This document shows, in pieces, positions 1 through 8,108 of a stretch of DNA of 64,000 bases. The stretch comes from Halobacillus sp. A5 (GTDB lineage: Bacteria > Bacillota > Bacilli > Bacillales > Halobacillaceae), in contig NZ_JAIZEO010000004.1 in NCBI RefSeq assembly GCF_024189315.1, forward strand, positions 124,001 through 188,000. The letters run 5' to 3'. A model generated the notes under the pieces. The model was not told the origin of the DNA and searched no databases. It saw only the letters and a list, made by a program, of their open reading frames with translations. The translations under genes were made by a program, and so were the position numbers. Position 1 is the stretch's first letter. Every line of letters begins with the position of its first letter.

Positions 1-736
1 TATCCCCTGCTTTCACCACATACATACCGGTGTGACCCTCATTTCCATTAAATAGATCTGACACTGTTACAAATTGATAACCCTTGTCCTTTAACCCTTG
101 AATCATACCCGGCAGTGCCCCTGGTGTACCCGATGCGCCTGCGCCGGTGTGCATAAGAACAATAGAACCTGGAACAACGTGATTCAGGACTCTGTTTCTA
201 ATGTCAGCAGAAGAATTACCTTTCCAATCCACCGTATCAATGTTCCAGTGAATTGTCTGGGAGTAACCTGAATTACCTGCAGTATCCAGCACTGCAGAGT
301 TCACAGCACCGAATGGAGCGCGAAATAAAGGCTTGGTTGTTTGTCCTGTTGTATTTCTTACCAGGAATTCCGTACGTTCGAGCTCGTCTTTAATTTCTGC
401 AGAGGTTAACGTTGTAAAATCAGAGTGAGTATACGAATGATTCCCTAATTCATGGCCCCGAGAATGAATGAGTTTAATTTTATCAGGGTGATGATTTATA
501 CCTGTACCGGTTAGAAAAAACGTAGCTTTGATATTGTACGTGGAGAGCGTTTGAAGAATAGTTTCAACGTTTGTCCCATCAGCACCATCATCAAATGTAA
601 GAGCAATCAGCTTACTTGAGGTATTGCCTTTCGTTACGAACTGGGAGCTGGCAGCGGCTGCCTGAGAGGAGAAGATAAGGAAGGTGGCTAGACATAGGAA
701 AAAGACTGCACGAACCGTTCTGAATGTCGCGTTCAT
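1..736 (-). CDS. Secreted polysaccharide deacetylase with C-terminal LysM domain (partial)
   Basis: Reading from the ATG at 736 on the minus strand gives a signal peptide (MNATFRTVRAVFFLCLATF then an Ala-rich cleavage region) followed by a NodB-type carbohydrate esterase 4 domain. The first catalytic motif TFDDG and the metal-binding HSRGHELGNHSYTH stretch are both visible. This family removes acetyl groups from peptidoglycan or chitin-like polymers outside the cell. After the deacetylase domain the frame reads YVVKAGD, the typical opening of a LysM cell-wall-binding repeat, and then leaves the window. The 3' end is therefore missing because of the window edge, not because of damage. Wall anchoring by LysM suggests peptidoglycan as the substrate (inference). 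Confidence 0.88.
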   Translation of the reverse strand, partial: MNATFRTVRAVFFLCLATFLIFSSQAAAASSQFVTKGNTSSKLIALTFDDGADGTNVETILQTLSTYNIKATFFLTGTGINHHPDKIKLIHSRGHELGNHSYTHSDFTTLTSAEIKDELERTEFLVRNTTGQTTKPLFRAPFGAVNSAVLDTAGNSGYSQTIHWNIDTVDWKGNSSADIRNRVLNHVVPGSIVLMHTGAGASGTPGALPGMIQGLKDKGYQFVTVSDLFNGNEGHTGMYVVKAGD

Positions 737-757
737 ATCACTCACCTCATTTTAGTT

Positions 758-776
758 ATGCTATAAGAAATAGCAT
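758..776. repeat. Short inverted repeat upstream of the deacetylase
   Basis: ATGCTAT, five bases (AAGAA), ATAGCAT. It lies about 22 bp upstream of the deacetylase ATG, so it would be in the leader or the promoter of that gene. It could be an operator or a small hairpin; no known consensus is recognised. Confidence 0.3.
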
Positions 777-873
777 ATGTATAAAAAAGAGAAGTGAGGT
801 AAATTAAAAACTGAACATTCAAACTATTACAATTATATTATACCCCATTTCAGAGATTATTTGATAGGAATTA

Positions 874-1044
874 TTAAATAATATCAAAAATGTGGTGAAG
901 CAGCCTGCCAATTCCTCTTCCCAGTAAAACAATTATACGAATTAGAAATATAAGAATCTCAGGAATCGAAAACAAAATATCTAATAAAACATCGATAAAA
1001 GTATAATCTTCCTTCGACTTCCTATTTTTTCTACGCCTTTTCAA
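874..1044 (-). CDS. Small basic single-pass membrane protein (56 aa)
   Basis: A TTG start at 1044 is preceded by a strong GGGGGAGGAAGG ribosome binding site. It gives a 56-residue protein with a lysine/arginine-rich N-terminus (KRRRKNRKSK) and a hydrophobic stretch rich in Ile and Leu (residues about 20-45). The first bases overlap the last codons of the preceding membrane gene by 14 bp, so the two are probably translationally coupled. A longer in-frame ATG start upstream would sit deeper inside the neighbour and lacks a good ribosome binding site. No family recognised; the basic tail probably stays on the cytoplasmic side. Confidence 0.5.
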   Translation of the reverse strand: MKRRRKNRKSKEDYTFIDVLLDILFSIPEILIFLIRIIVLLGRGIGRLLHHIFDII

Positions 1045-1483
1045 CCTTCCTCCCCCTTTCATAAAGAGATAAGTAATCCTTCGATTTATGTAACTGGATC
1101 CGATGCACATCTGTAAATTTTTCTAACTCCTCATACACTGAATCAGGTGTAAACCGTATTATTCTAATCGTCCCTCCTTTCTCTACTCTTAAACAAGCAC
1201 CCTTTTGGTCCCAGCCATATCGCTTGAAGATGACTTTATTAATGGATGCAGCATCAATTTTTTTATTGAAGATAGGAAGGTTCCATAGATAAATACGATA
1301 AATCACCAAATCTTTTTCTATTTTAAGAGTGTAGTTGAGTCCTAAAGTAATGATTATAGAAATGGATAAACCAAGATATATGAAAAATAGGGTTTCATTA
1401 TAGCTGGTGAACGCTATGTTACCAATGGATAAAATAAAGAGCACTATTAACACGGACCTTTGTGTATTGGCTTTGTAAGTCAT
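1031..1483 (-). CDS. Hypothetical two-TM membrane protein with PH-like tail
   Basis: The 150-residue product has two closely spaced hydrophobic segments (about residues 9-28 and 32-49) followed by a soluble beta-rich domain with alternating hydrophobic residues (LKIEKDLVIYRIYLWNLPIF... KINKVIFKRYGW... GTIRIIRFTPDSV). This layout resembles the bacterial PH-domain membrane proteins of Bacilli, but I do not recognise a named family, so the PH assignment is tentative. It overlaps the small basic membrane gene downstream. Function unknown. Confidence 0.6.
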   Translation of the reverse strand: MTYKANTQRSVLIVLFILSIGNIAFTSYNETLFFIYLGLSISIIITLGLNYTLKIEKDLVIYRIYLWNLPIFNKKIDAASINKVIFKRYGWDQKGACLRVEKGGTIRIIRFTPDSVYEELEKFTDVHRIQLHKSKDYLSLYERGRKVEKA

Positions 1484-1675
1484 AGCTGCACTCCCATCTC
1501 AGTATTTCTTATCACATTAAAGTCTCGACAGCGAGTATTCACCAATGAACAGCTGAGGATTAATAATCCACTCTTGTACTTATTCGGCAAATACTAACAA
1601 CATAGTTGAACAGATACAGGACTTTTTTCTATTTACTTTAACATAAATAACCATTTACCCCTGTGAAAACCAATA

Positions 1676-1700
1676 AAAAAGTCCAGCTCGTGGACTTTTT
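1676..1700 (-). terminator. Intrinsic terminator of the uricase operon
   Basis: AAAAAGTCCA, loop GCTCG, TGGACTTTTT. On the minus strand the stem is followed by a T-rich run. It sits directly after the pucM stop codon at 1700-1702. Confidence 0.85.
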
Positions 1701-2050
1701 CAGCTACCTCGATAAACCTGGTAACCCCATGGCGAGATGAGCAGCGGCACGTGATAATGTGACGAGGGCGCACTCACACCGAACCGAACAGGGACAGCGG
1801 TTAAGAAAGAGGGAGCTTCGCCTCCCTTATCTTTAAAATAATCGCCGATGTAAAAAACCAGTTCATATTCACTTTGTCTAAGCTCCTCAGAAGTAAGAAG
1901 CGGAGTATCAAGCCGTCCTTCCCGGTTTGTTAATGCTTCTCTTAAAAATTCTTTATCCCTGCCTTGATTTATTTGATAGAGTTCTATTTTTATATACGCC
2001 CCCGGGATCCCGTTCGTTAAATCCAATACATGAGTTGTCAGTCCGCTCAT
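1700..2050 (-). CDS. pucM: 5-hydroxyisourate hydrolase
   Basis: A 116-residue transthyretin-like protein that hydrolyses 5-hydroxyisourate, the unstable product of uricase, to OHCU in the cytoplasm. The N-terminal motif LTTHVLDLTNGIPG and the C-terminal tetrapeptide YRGS are the hallmark active-site motifs that separate the hydrolases from true transthyretins. Length is normal for the family. The ATG overlaps the uricase stop by 4 bp (ATGA), so the genes are translationally coupled. It is the last gene of a three-gene operon (OHCU decarboxylase, uricase, PucM) that ends at a clear terminator. PucR control is likely by analogy with Bacillus subtilis. Confidence 0.95.
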   Translation of the reverse strand: MSGLTTHVLDLTNGIPGAYIKIELYQINQGRDKEFLREALTNREGRLDTPLLTSEELRQSEYELVFYIGDYFKDKGGEAPSFLTAVPVRFGVSAPSSHYHVPLLISPWGYQVYRGS

Positions 2051-3021
2051 ACTTTCTCCCCGCTGCTTTTAAGTTTTTCTTTTTCTCGTGCGGCATCCTC
2101 TTTCGTAACGGTAAACTCCTGGAACCCATAGGGAGGACGCGGCTCTGTATACACTTTCCCTTCTGTTCCGGGAATATCACCAACGACGGTTTCCCACGTT
2201 CTATTCTGCGATTCAAACGTAATATTTTTCAATTGAGGGAACCTTTCAAGTACTCGGCAGCCAATGTGGTAGATTAACGACTGAATCGATGGGGTTGTCT
2301 TCTCATGAAATACGCTTGCAGCTATATCTTTCACCTGTTCAGCGGCTGCATACTGAAGAGGCTCGGTTCCAGATGGATCAGCTCCATCTTCATACTGCCA
2401 GTGCAGGTTTAAATAGATAAACAGAGGCCGGTTGGTATCCTCAGGCAGGGTGGTATATTCGTCATGTACATAACCCGCGAACGAGTTCCCTTTTACTTTC
2501 ATAAGCTGAAGATCCAGAACGCTGCTGTACTGATTTTTCACTTCAATATACGTACCCTTACGTACAAGTTCCACTAAAGCTTGAGAGGTTTCGTTCCGTG
2601 AATGTTTAAAGACAAGATTACTATACTTCAATCCTCCATCTGTGTACGCAGGTACGCTTTCAAAAGGAACCTCTTCTCCAATCATCTGCACACTTTCAAA
2701 GTGAGGGTATTTTTCTAAAAACGCACGTGAAACATATTCCACAAAACCTTCAATCGTTGCACCTTCATAGCTGGCCAGATGTCGCTGGATAAAATTTTTC
2801 ATAGAGTCGGTTGCTACAACCTTCGAATTATCACCTTCAGTAAATGAAGATAGAAATTCAGCTCCTCCCACTCTGACACTTAGATTCAGACCAAAAACAA
2901 TATTTTCATTACCTGCAAAGCTGGATTCCGGAATCTGACGGATGCCTTTAAGGGGCTTCATATATGTACGATAAGCAAAAACATCCTGCTTACCATAAAA
3001 CATCGTTCGATCGGTTGTCAT
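2047..3021 (-). CDS. pucL: Urate oxidase (uricase)
   Basis: A 324-residue cofactor-free uricase that oxidises urate to 5-hydroxyisourate with O2, releasing hydrogen peroxide. The two tandem T-fold halves are present, with the conserved VVATDSMKNFI motif (residues about 87-97, holding the catalytic Thr) and the Arg/Gln-containing segments of the second half. Length matches stand-alone bacterial uricases. In B. subtilis PucL the OHCU decarboxylase and uricase are one fused polypeptide; here they are separate genes. The ATG shares one base with the stop of the decarboxylase gene (TAATG). Nothing suggests a frameshift had split a fusion: the upstream gene has a natural terminus and this one a proper start. 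Confidence 0.95.
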   Translation of the reverse strand: MTTDRTMFYGKQDVFAYRTYMKPLKGIRQIPESSFAGNENIVFGLNLSVRVGGAEFLSSFTEGDNSKVVATDSMKNFIQRHLASYEGATIEGFVEYVSRAFLEKYPHFESVQMIGEEVPFESVPAYTDGGLKYSNLVFKHSRNETSQALVELVRKGTYIEVKNQYSSVLDLQLMKVKGNSFAGYVHDEYTTLPEDTNRPLFIYLNLHWQYEDGADPSGTEPLQYAAAEQVKDIAASVFHEKTTPSIQSLIYHIGCRVLERFPQLKNITFESQNRTWETVVGDIPGTEGKVYTEPRPPYGFQEFTVTKEDAAREKEKLKSSGEKV

Positions 3022-3530
3022 TAAATCTTCTCCTTAGCACCATTGAATTTTTCCTGAAGTCGGAAATAGGCAATTTTAAAAATTTCAGCCAGAGCTTTTT
3101 CGAATTCTTCTTTTTGAGAGTTATGCACTCTCTCTTGAAGTGCCTGATGTATATCGCCTTTGTACTTACCCTTGACGCAAAAAACAAACGGAAAGCCAAA
3201 TTTATCTGCGTAAGTTTTATTTAAAGATTTAAAGCTGAGAGCCTCTTCTTCCGTCAGATCCTTTAATCCCGCTCCCTGCTGCTCCCGGTTCGAACGATCA
3301 CTCATTTGTATGTTCTCTCCTAAGTTTGGATGGATCCTGATTAATTCAAGCTTCTCTTCGTTTGGTGCATTGTTTACAATTTCAACCATCCTTTGATAGA
3401 GATTATCCATTGTTGAATAAGGGCGGTGGTCAGAAGCTTTAGCAGCTACCCAGGGAGAATCTTCGAATATATCACCTAAATGGTTCTTAAACGCTTGTCT
3501 GCTTGTCTCATTTAATTCGTTTAGGTTCAC
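3021..3530 (-). CDS. uraD: OHCU decarboxylase
   Basis: A 169-residue 2-oxo-4-hydroxy-4-carboxy-5-ureidoimidazoline decarboxylase, which yields S-(+)-allantoin. Diagnostic features are the SPWVAAKA and HRPYST motif region (catalytic His), the IRIHPNLG segment, and the C-terminal FGFPFVFCVKGK motif. It starts with GTG at 3530, preceded by GGAGGAG eight bases upstream. It heads the operon with uricase and pucM, so the three enzymes that take urate to allantoin are made together. The equivalent B. subtilis domain is the N-terminal half of PucL. Confidence 0.93.
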   Translation of the reverse strand: MNLNELNETSRQAFKNHLGDIFEDSPWVAAKASDHRPYSTMDNLYQRMVEIVNNAPNEEKLELIRIHPNLGENIQMSDRSNREQQGAGLKDLTEEEALSFKSLNKTYADKFGFPFVFCVKGKYKGDIHQALQERVHNSQKEEFEKALAEIFKIAYFRLQEKFNGAKEKI

Positions 3531-3690
3531 CTAGTTGCTCTCCTCCTAACTCACTTTTATCATCCAAGTGATAGTTCCATAGTAATTATTATTCTGAAAA
3601 TTGTCATTATTTATTTTAACTAATTATTTTACTTATTTGTAAGCATTTTGCATAATCTTTAGTTCTTGTGATTACCTTTAAAGGCAATAA

Positions 3691-3700
3691 AATTGGTTGC
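3691..3700. promoter_or_regulatory. Possible PucR box
   Basis: AATTGGTTGC on the plus strand resembles the core TTGGTT of the B. subtilis PucR box WWWCNTTGGTTAA, with mismatches. It lies in the 234-bp gap between pucR and the uricase operon. A related TGGTTGC lies upstream of pucA. Weak evidence. Confidence 0.25.
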
Positions 3701-3764
3701 GGAAAGTCCGTTGTATCTCATCAGGTAAAAGAACCCGGCATCGCCTCATCGCTGTTTACTTTAA

Positions 3765-5381
3765 TTAAAGAGAGAGCATCTTCTTAATTCTCAGCGCCAG
3801 CCGTACTTGCAGCGTCGTTTCGGCATCGTTTAATTTACTACCAAGCAGCTCTTCACATTTTTCTAAACGGTAGACTACTGTGTTTCTGTGAACGAAGAGC
3901 CTTTTAGCTGTTTCTGATATTTGACAGTGCGTCTCTAAATAAACGAATAATGTATGGAGCAGCGTTCCGTCTTCATCTCCCTTATGTGAAGCAAGCTGCT
4001 GGAGGGCATACTCATAGAATTCTGTTAAATCCTCTTCAGAAATAACTCTCAGCAGCTCAAGGACATCCTTCGTTCGATACGTTTGGATAAAACCTTCCGC
4101 CCCGGACATCCACCCGGAATCCAGTGCATCGTGAGCTTCTTTAAAAGCCTTATTCACATTAAGGAATTGACGGGAAACGTTACTGATACCGAATGATATG
4201 GTCCGCCCAAAGCGCGAATACACATTTGATTGAACAAATTGCAGAGAATTTCTTACATATTCCTGGTGTTCCTGAGCTGAACTGTCCACTTGAAAAAGGA
4301 GGATACAAAGGTCACCGCGCGTGAACAGGTGAGTGGATATTGAAAATTGGATAAGTTCTTCTTCAATGTATTCATAGATGTTATCCGTCTCAAACTGACT
4401 TTGAGTATAACTACCTTCGAAGTCCCGCGGTGACAGTTTGCCTATTGCACAGTAGTAATAGCGTTCATTCTCTAATTTAAATTCTTTTGCACGGTTTATA
4501 ATTTCTTCCTGCGAGGAATACATACCTTCAGTGAAATTTAGAAAAAACTCATTTCTTACCCGTCGTGAGTATTGTTTTAAGGCATTTTCCTTAATTAGTT
4601 CAAAGGAAATAACATTTGTAGCCTGCTCAATCGTTAGTAAGGCCGCATGATCATCAGTCTGTATATTACGACACACGACAAGGAATCCTGCTTTCTTATC
4701 CTGGGTAAATACGGAGAACACCGAATAGGTTTTCTTATCTTCTATTGTGGAGAAAGTAAAGTATGGGTTCTTCATAAATGGAGCCTGTGACCCTCTTGCA
4801 TATAGTTCCCTGGCAGCAGGTGACAGATTCAATTGAGGAGAAGACATCGAGACCGTTTTAGCATACTGATCAAGTAATGCAACCGGTGCATTCACCATCT
4901 CCCCTAATCTTCTTAGTAACTGTTGAATTCCTTTTCCGCTCATGATGTGATGAGAAAACTGCTTATGAGTCTCGATGGCAAAACGGAGCTCGTTGGTTCG
5001 TTTGTCTAGTATACTGCTCAGTGTCTGATTAACTATATCGCCTAGAGAAGAAGATGCAGGCAGCTCTATAATGGGAAATGACAATTCATCAGCTAGCTGC
5101 TTAATATCTTCAGGCACCTTTTCTATAAAACGTTTCGTTTTAATTCCTAATGCTGCACAGCCTTGCTTATTCATTTCAATGATGAGCTCTGTTAACAGGT
5201 CCGGTTGATCCTTCACATGGTACGCTGTAGTTACAAGTAATTCATTCGGTTTTAAAAATCTTGCAATATCAGGAGCATCCATCATATTGACATGAAGGAT
5301 CTCCCTGTTGGTCCCCTCTGCTCCCGCAATCACCTCACACCTCTTTAAAGCAGGGACATCTACAATTTCTGCAACTTTCAT
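3765..5381 (-). CDS. pucR: Purine catabolism regulator PucR
   Basis: A 538-residue transcription factor of the PucR/CdaR family. Domains in order: N-terminal PucR ligand-sensing domain (about residues 1-125, MKVAEIVDVPALKRCEVIAG), a GAF/CdaR-like central region (about 160-430), and a C-terminal PucR-type helix-turn-helix (about 475-535, with CQISETAKRLFVHRNTVVYRLEKCEELLG). In B. subtilis this protein activates most puc genes in response to allantoin or related intermediates and can repress others. The ATG at 5381 was chosen because AAGGAG lies 7 bases upstream; a longer frame lacks such a site. Divergent from pucF, it sits centrally between the three puc operons. Confidence 0.93.
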   Translation of the reverse strand: MKVAEIVDVPALKRCEVIAGAEGTNREILHVNMMDAPDIARFLKPNELLVTTAYHVKDQPDLLTELIIEMNKQGCAALGIKTKRFIEKVPEDIKQLADELSFPIIELPASSSLGDIVNQTLSSILDKRTNELRFAIETHKQFSHHIMSGKGIQQLLRRLGEMVNAPVALLDQYAKTVSMSSPQLNLSPAARELYARGSQAPFMKNPYFTFSTIEDKKTYSVFSVFTQDKKAGFLVVCRNIQTDDHAALLTIEQATNVISFELIKENALKQYSRRVRNEFFLNFTEGMYSSQEEIINRAKEFKLENERYYYCAIGKLSPRDFEGSYTQSQFETDNIYEYIEEELIQFSISTHLFTRGDLCILLFQVDSSAQEHQEYVRNSLQFVQSNVYSRFGRTISFGISNVSRQFLNVNKAFKEAHDALDSGWMSGAEGFIQTYRTKDVLELLRVISEEDLTEFYEYALQQLASHKGDEDGTLLHTLFVYLETHCQISETAKRLFVHRNTVVYRLEKCEELLGSKLNDAETTLQVRLALRIKKMLSL

Positions 5382-5558
5382 ACAAACACTCCTTCTCTTT
5401 ACTCGTTTTGAGTATCTTATCATAATTTTATGAATATTTATTTACCTTGCACAAAAAATGATCAAATTTACTACACATCTGCCAATGTGAAGAACTACAT
5501 TCCTTGATAAACTAAAAAATATAGATTAATCCTTTAATACGAACGGAGGTCCATATTG

Positions 5559-6803
5559 GTGCAGCAATCAACGAAAACACTCATACCTCAGGATCAGGCA
5601 GAAGAGTTAGTCAAATGGCTTGCTTCTTTCGGTCAGATAGATACAGGTGGTGTCCACCGCCTGCTGTATTCACCTGCATGGGTAGAAGCTCAGCAAGCTT
5701 TATTAAAAAAAATGAAAGCGAACGGTTTAACTCCGCATTTTGACAGTATCGGCAACCTTTTCGGCCGCCTGCAGGGTACGGATCATGATGCTAAAACGAT
5801 TTTAACCGGATCTCATATCGATTCTGTAGCAAACGGCGGCATGTTCGACGGCGTCTACGGAATTGCCGCAAGCTTACTAGCTGTTTCACGCTTACAATCT
5901 GTTTATGGACGTCCAAAAAAATCGATTGAAGTTATTTCGTTATGTGAAGAGGAAGGCAGCCGTTTCCCACTTACCTTTTGGGGGTCCGGGAACATAACGG
6001 GGAAATACAACTTAAAGGACGCACAGAACATTCAGGACAGTAATGGTGTCTCCTTACTGCAGGCTATGAAAGAAGCGGGGTTTAATCCAGATGAATACAA
6101 ATCACCATTGAGAGAGGATATCGACAGCTTCATTGAACTGCACGTAGAACAGGGGTTAGTTCTCGATCAGGAGAAGATTTCATTAGGATTAGTCAGTCAC
6201 ATCGTCGGACAAAGACGTTATAACATTTCGATCAGTGGCGAAAGTAACCATGCCGGCACGACACCAATGCACTTAAGAAAAGATGCGATGAGTATAGCAG
6301 CCCGTCTCATAGACTACGCGGCGCAAAAAACTCCTCACATTGACTCAGACTTAGTCGCAACTGTAGGGAAAATTTGCGCGGAACCTAACACACCGAATGT
6401 TATTGCCGGTGATGTCACGTTTAGTCTTGATATCAGACATCATCAGGAACCTGTGCTAAAGAAGTTCATAGATTCTTTTCAGGAGTATATTCAGGAGACT
6501 GCCTGGGAAAACGGAGTAAGTATCAGCCTCACACAATGGATGAGCGCAGCGCCAGTTCAAATGACTCCGCAGTTGTTAAAGATTGCTCAAGAATCCGCTT
6601 TTGAGCAAAACACTTCTTACCGCGTTCTGACGAGCGGAGCAGGCCATGATGCACAGGTGTTTGGTACTCACTGTCCAACGTCGCTTATATTCGTTCCAAG
6701 CTATAAAGGAATCAGCCACTCGCCAAAGGAATTTACGAAAGCGTCCGACCTTGAAAAAGGAGTAGATCTCTTAACCGATCTATTATATAAGCTTGCTTAC
6801 TAA
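5559..6803 (+). CDS. pucF: Allantoate amidohydrolase
   Basis: A zinc/manganese-dependent peptidase family M20 amidohydrolase that converts allantoate to ureidoglycine, ammonia and CO2. Metal-ligand motifs are clear: GSHIDSVANGGMFDG, CEEEGSRF, ELHVEQG and, near the end, GAGHDAQ. Dimerisation-domain residues follow HIVGQRRYNISISGESNHAG. Length is typical (about 414 residues). The start is either GTG at 5559 (GGAGGT 8 bases upstream, preferred) or TTG at 5556. First gene of the pucF-G-H operon, divergent from pucR. A paralogue at 47.8 kb is closer to N-carbamoyl amino acid hydrolases, so this copy is assigned to allantoate by its operon. Confidence 0.92.
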   Translation: MQQSTKTLIPQDQAEELVKWLASFGQIDTGGVHRLLYSPAWVEAQQALLKKMKANGLTPHFDSIGNLFGRLQGTDHDAKTILTGSHIDSVANGGMFDGVYGIAASLLAVSRLQSVYGRPKKSIEVISLCEEEGSRFPLTFWGSGNITGKYNLKDAQNIQDSNGVSLLQAMKEAGFNPDEYKSPLREDIDSFIELHVEQGLVLDQEKISLGLVSHIVGQRRYNISISGESNHAGTTPMHLRKDAMSIAARLIDYAAQKTPHIDSDLVATVGKICAEPNTPNVIAGDVTFSLDIRHHQEPVLKKFIDSFQEYIQETAWENGVSISLTQWMSAAPVQMTPQLLKIAQESAFEQNTSYRVLTSGAGHDAQVFGTHCPTSLIFVPSYKGISHSPKEFTKASDLEKGVDLLTDLLYKLAY

Positions 6804-6825
6804 CTTTTAAGAAGGAGACATAGAG

Positions 6826-8088
6826 ATGGCCTATACTTATACAGAATTAAACACTCCGCTGCGGACGATCATGACACCCGGACCCGTCGAAGTAGATCCA
6901 CGAGTGCTGCGTGCAATGAGTACACCAATCGTTGGTCAGTTCGACCCAGCATTTACGTCCATCATGAATGAAGTGATGGATATGCTCCGACAAATATTCC
7001 AAACGAATAACCAATGGGCCTTTCCCGTAGACGGTACATCCCGTTCAGGCATTGAAGCCCTTCTCTGCAGCATCATCGAACCTGGAGATAAAGTGCTCGT
7101 CCCTATTTTTGGACGGTTTGGTCATTTACTTACTGAAATCTGTGAGCGTTATGGGGCTGATGTACATACGATGGAATGTTCCTGGGGAGAGGTTTTTGAC
7201 GAGGAAGAAATTATTAAGGAAGTAAAAAGAATTTCACCTAAAATAATAGCCATTGTGCACGGTGAAACCTCAACCGGGCGGATGCAGCCACTGCAAAAGC
7301 TTGGTGCGTCCTGCCGTGAAGAAGATGTCCTTCTCGTTGTAGATGCTGTGGCCACAATAGCCGGAACAGACATCAGGGTGGATGAATGGATGATTGACGG
7401 AATCGTCGGAGGCACACAAAAATGTTTATCCGTCCCTTCCGGAATGTCTCCTCTCACATACAACGACCGTATTGAGAAAGTTATTCAAGCACGTAAAAAA
7501 GTGGAGCGGGGAATTTCCACGAAGAAAGATATATCTGAGGAAAGAACGAGGGATCATCCTCCGGTACGAAGTAATTACTTTGATATCAGTATGCTTCAGG
7601 ATTATTGGAGCTCACGGAGGTTAAACCACCATACAGAAGCAACCTCAATGCTTTATGCGCTTCGCGAAGGATTACGCATTGTGCTTGAGGAAGGGTTGGA
7701 AGCTCGGTTCACCCGACACAAGGAACATGAACACGCCTTAGTGACAGGGATTGAAGCGATGGGATTGTCCCTGTATGGGGACCCTGCCTGCAAGCTTCCC
7801 ACCGTCACGTGCGTGAAGGTTCCAGAAGGAATAAAGGCGGACTCTGTTCGCCACATGCTGCTTGAGGAATTCGGTATCGAGATTGCCAGCTCATTCGGAC
7901 CTTTATCAGGGAAAATCTGGCGCATTGGCACCATGGGCTACAGCTGCCGCAAGGAAAATGTACTGTTTACGTTAGGAGCGCTTGAAGCAGTATTGATTCG
8001 TCATGATGTTGACGTTCATAAAGGAGAAGCACTTCAGCATGCTCTAAACGCCTATCAATCTAAACAGAAAAATATGATCACTCAATAA
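6826..8088 (+). CDS. pucG: (S)-ureidoglycine-glyoxylate aminotransferase
   Basis: A 420-residue class V PLP aminotransferase of the alanine-glyoxylate/serine-pyruvate family. PucG in B. subtilis transfers the amino group of ureidoglycine to glyoxylate, giving oxalurate and glycine. N-terminal TPGPVEVDPRVLRAMSTPIVGQFDP and the PLP-lysine motif GGTQKCLSVPSGMSP (Lys near residue 200) are diagnostic, as is the catalytic-core DAVATIAG. ATG at 6826 with GAAGGAGA upstream, 22 bp after pucF. Because no ureidoglycolate enzymes are present in the window, this transamination is likely the route out of ureidoglycine here. Confidence 0.93.
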   Translation: MAYTYTELNTPLRTIMTPGPVEVDPRVLRAMSTPIVGQFDPAFTSIMNEVMDMLRQIFQTNNQWAFPVDGTSRSGIEALLCSIIEPGDKVLVPIFGRFGHLLTEICERYGADVHTMECSWGEVFDEEEIIKEVKRISPKIIAIVHGETSTGRMQPLQKLGASCREEDVLLVVDAVATIAGTDIRVDEWMIDGIVGGTQKCLSVPSGMSPLTYNDRIEKVIQARKKVERGISTKKDISEERTRDHPPVRSNYFDISMLQDYWSSRRLNHHTEATSMLYALREGLRIVLEEGLEARFTRHKEHEHALVTGIEAMGLSLYGDPACKLPTVTCVKVPEGIKADSVRHMLLEEFGIEIASSFGPLSGKIWRIGTMGYSCRKENVLFTLGALEAVLIRHDVDVHKGEALQHALNAYQSKQKNMITQ

Positions 8089-8108
8089 AAGCCTGGAGGT
8101 AAAACACA

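Noticed and set aside
1927-2277. Open frame on the plus strand across the uricase/PucM junction
   Set aside because: It lies fully antisense to two well-supported genes and shows no family or ribosome binding site. The same holds for several open frames opposite pucD, pucG, arsI, the BCCT gene and the levanase.
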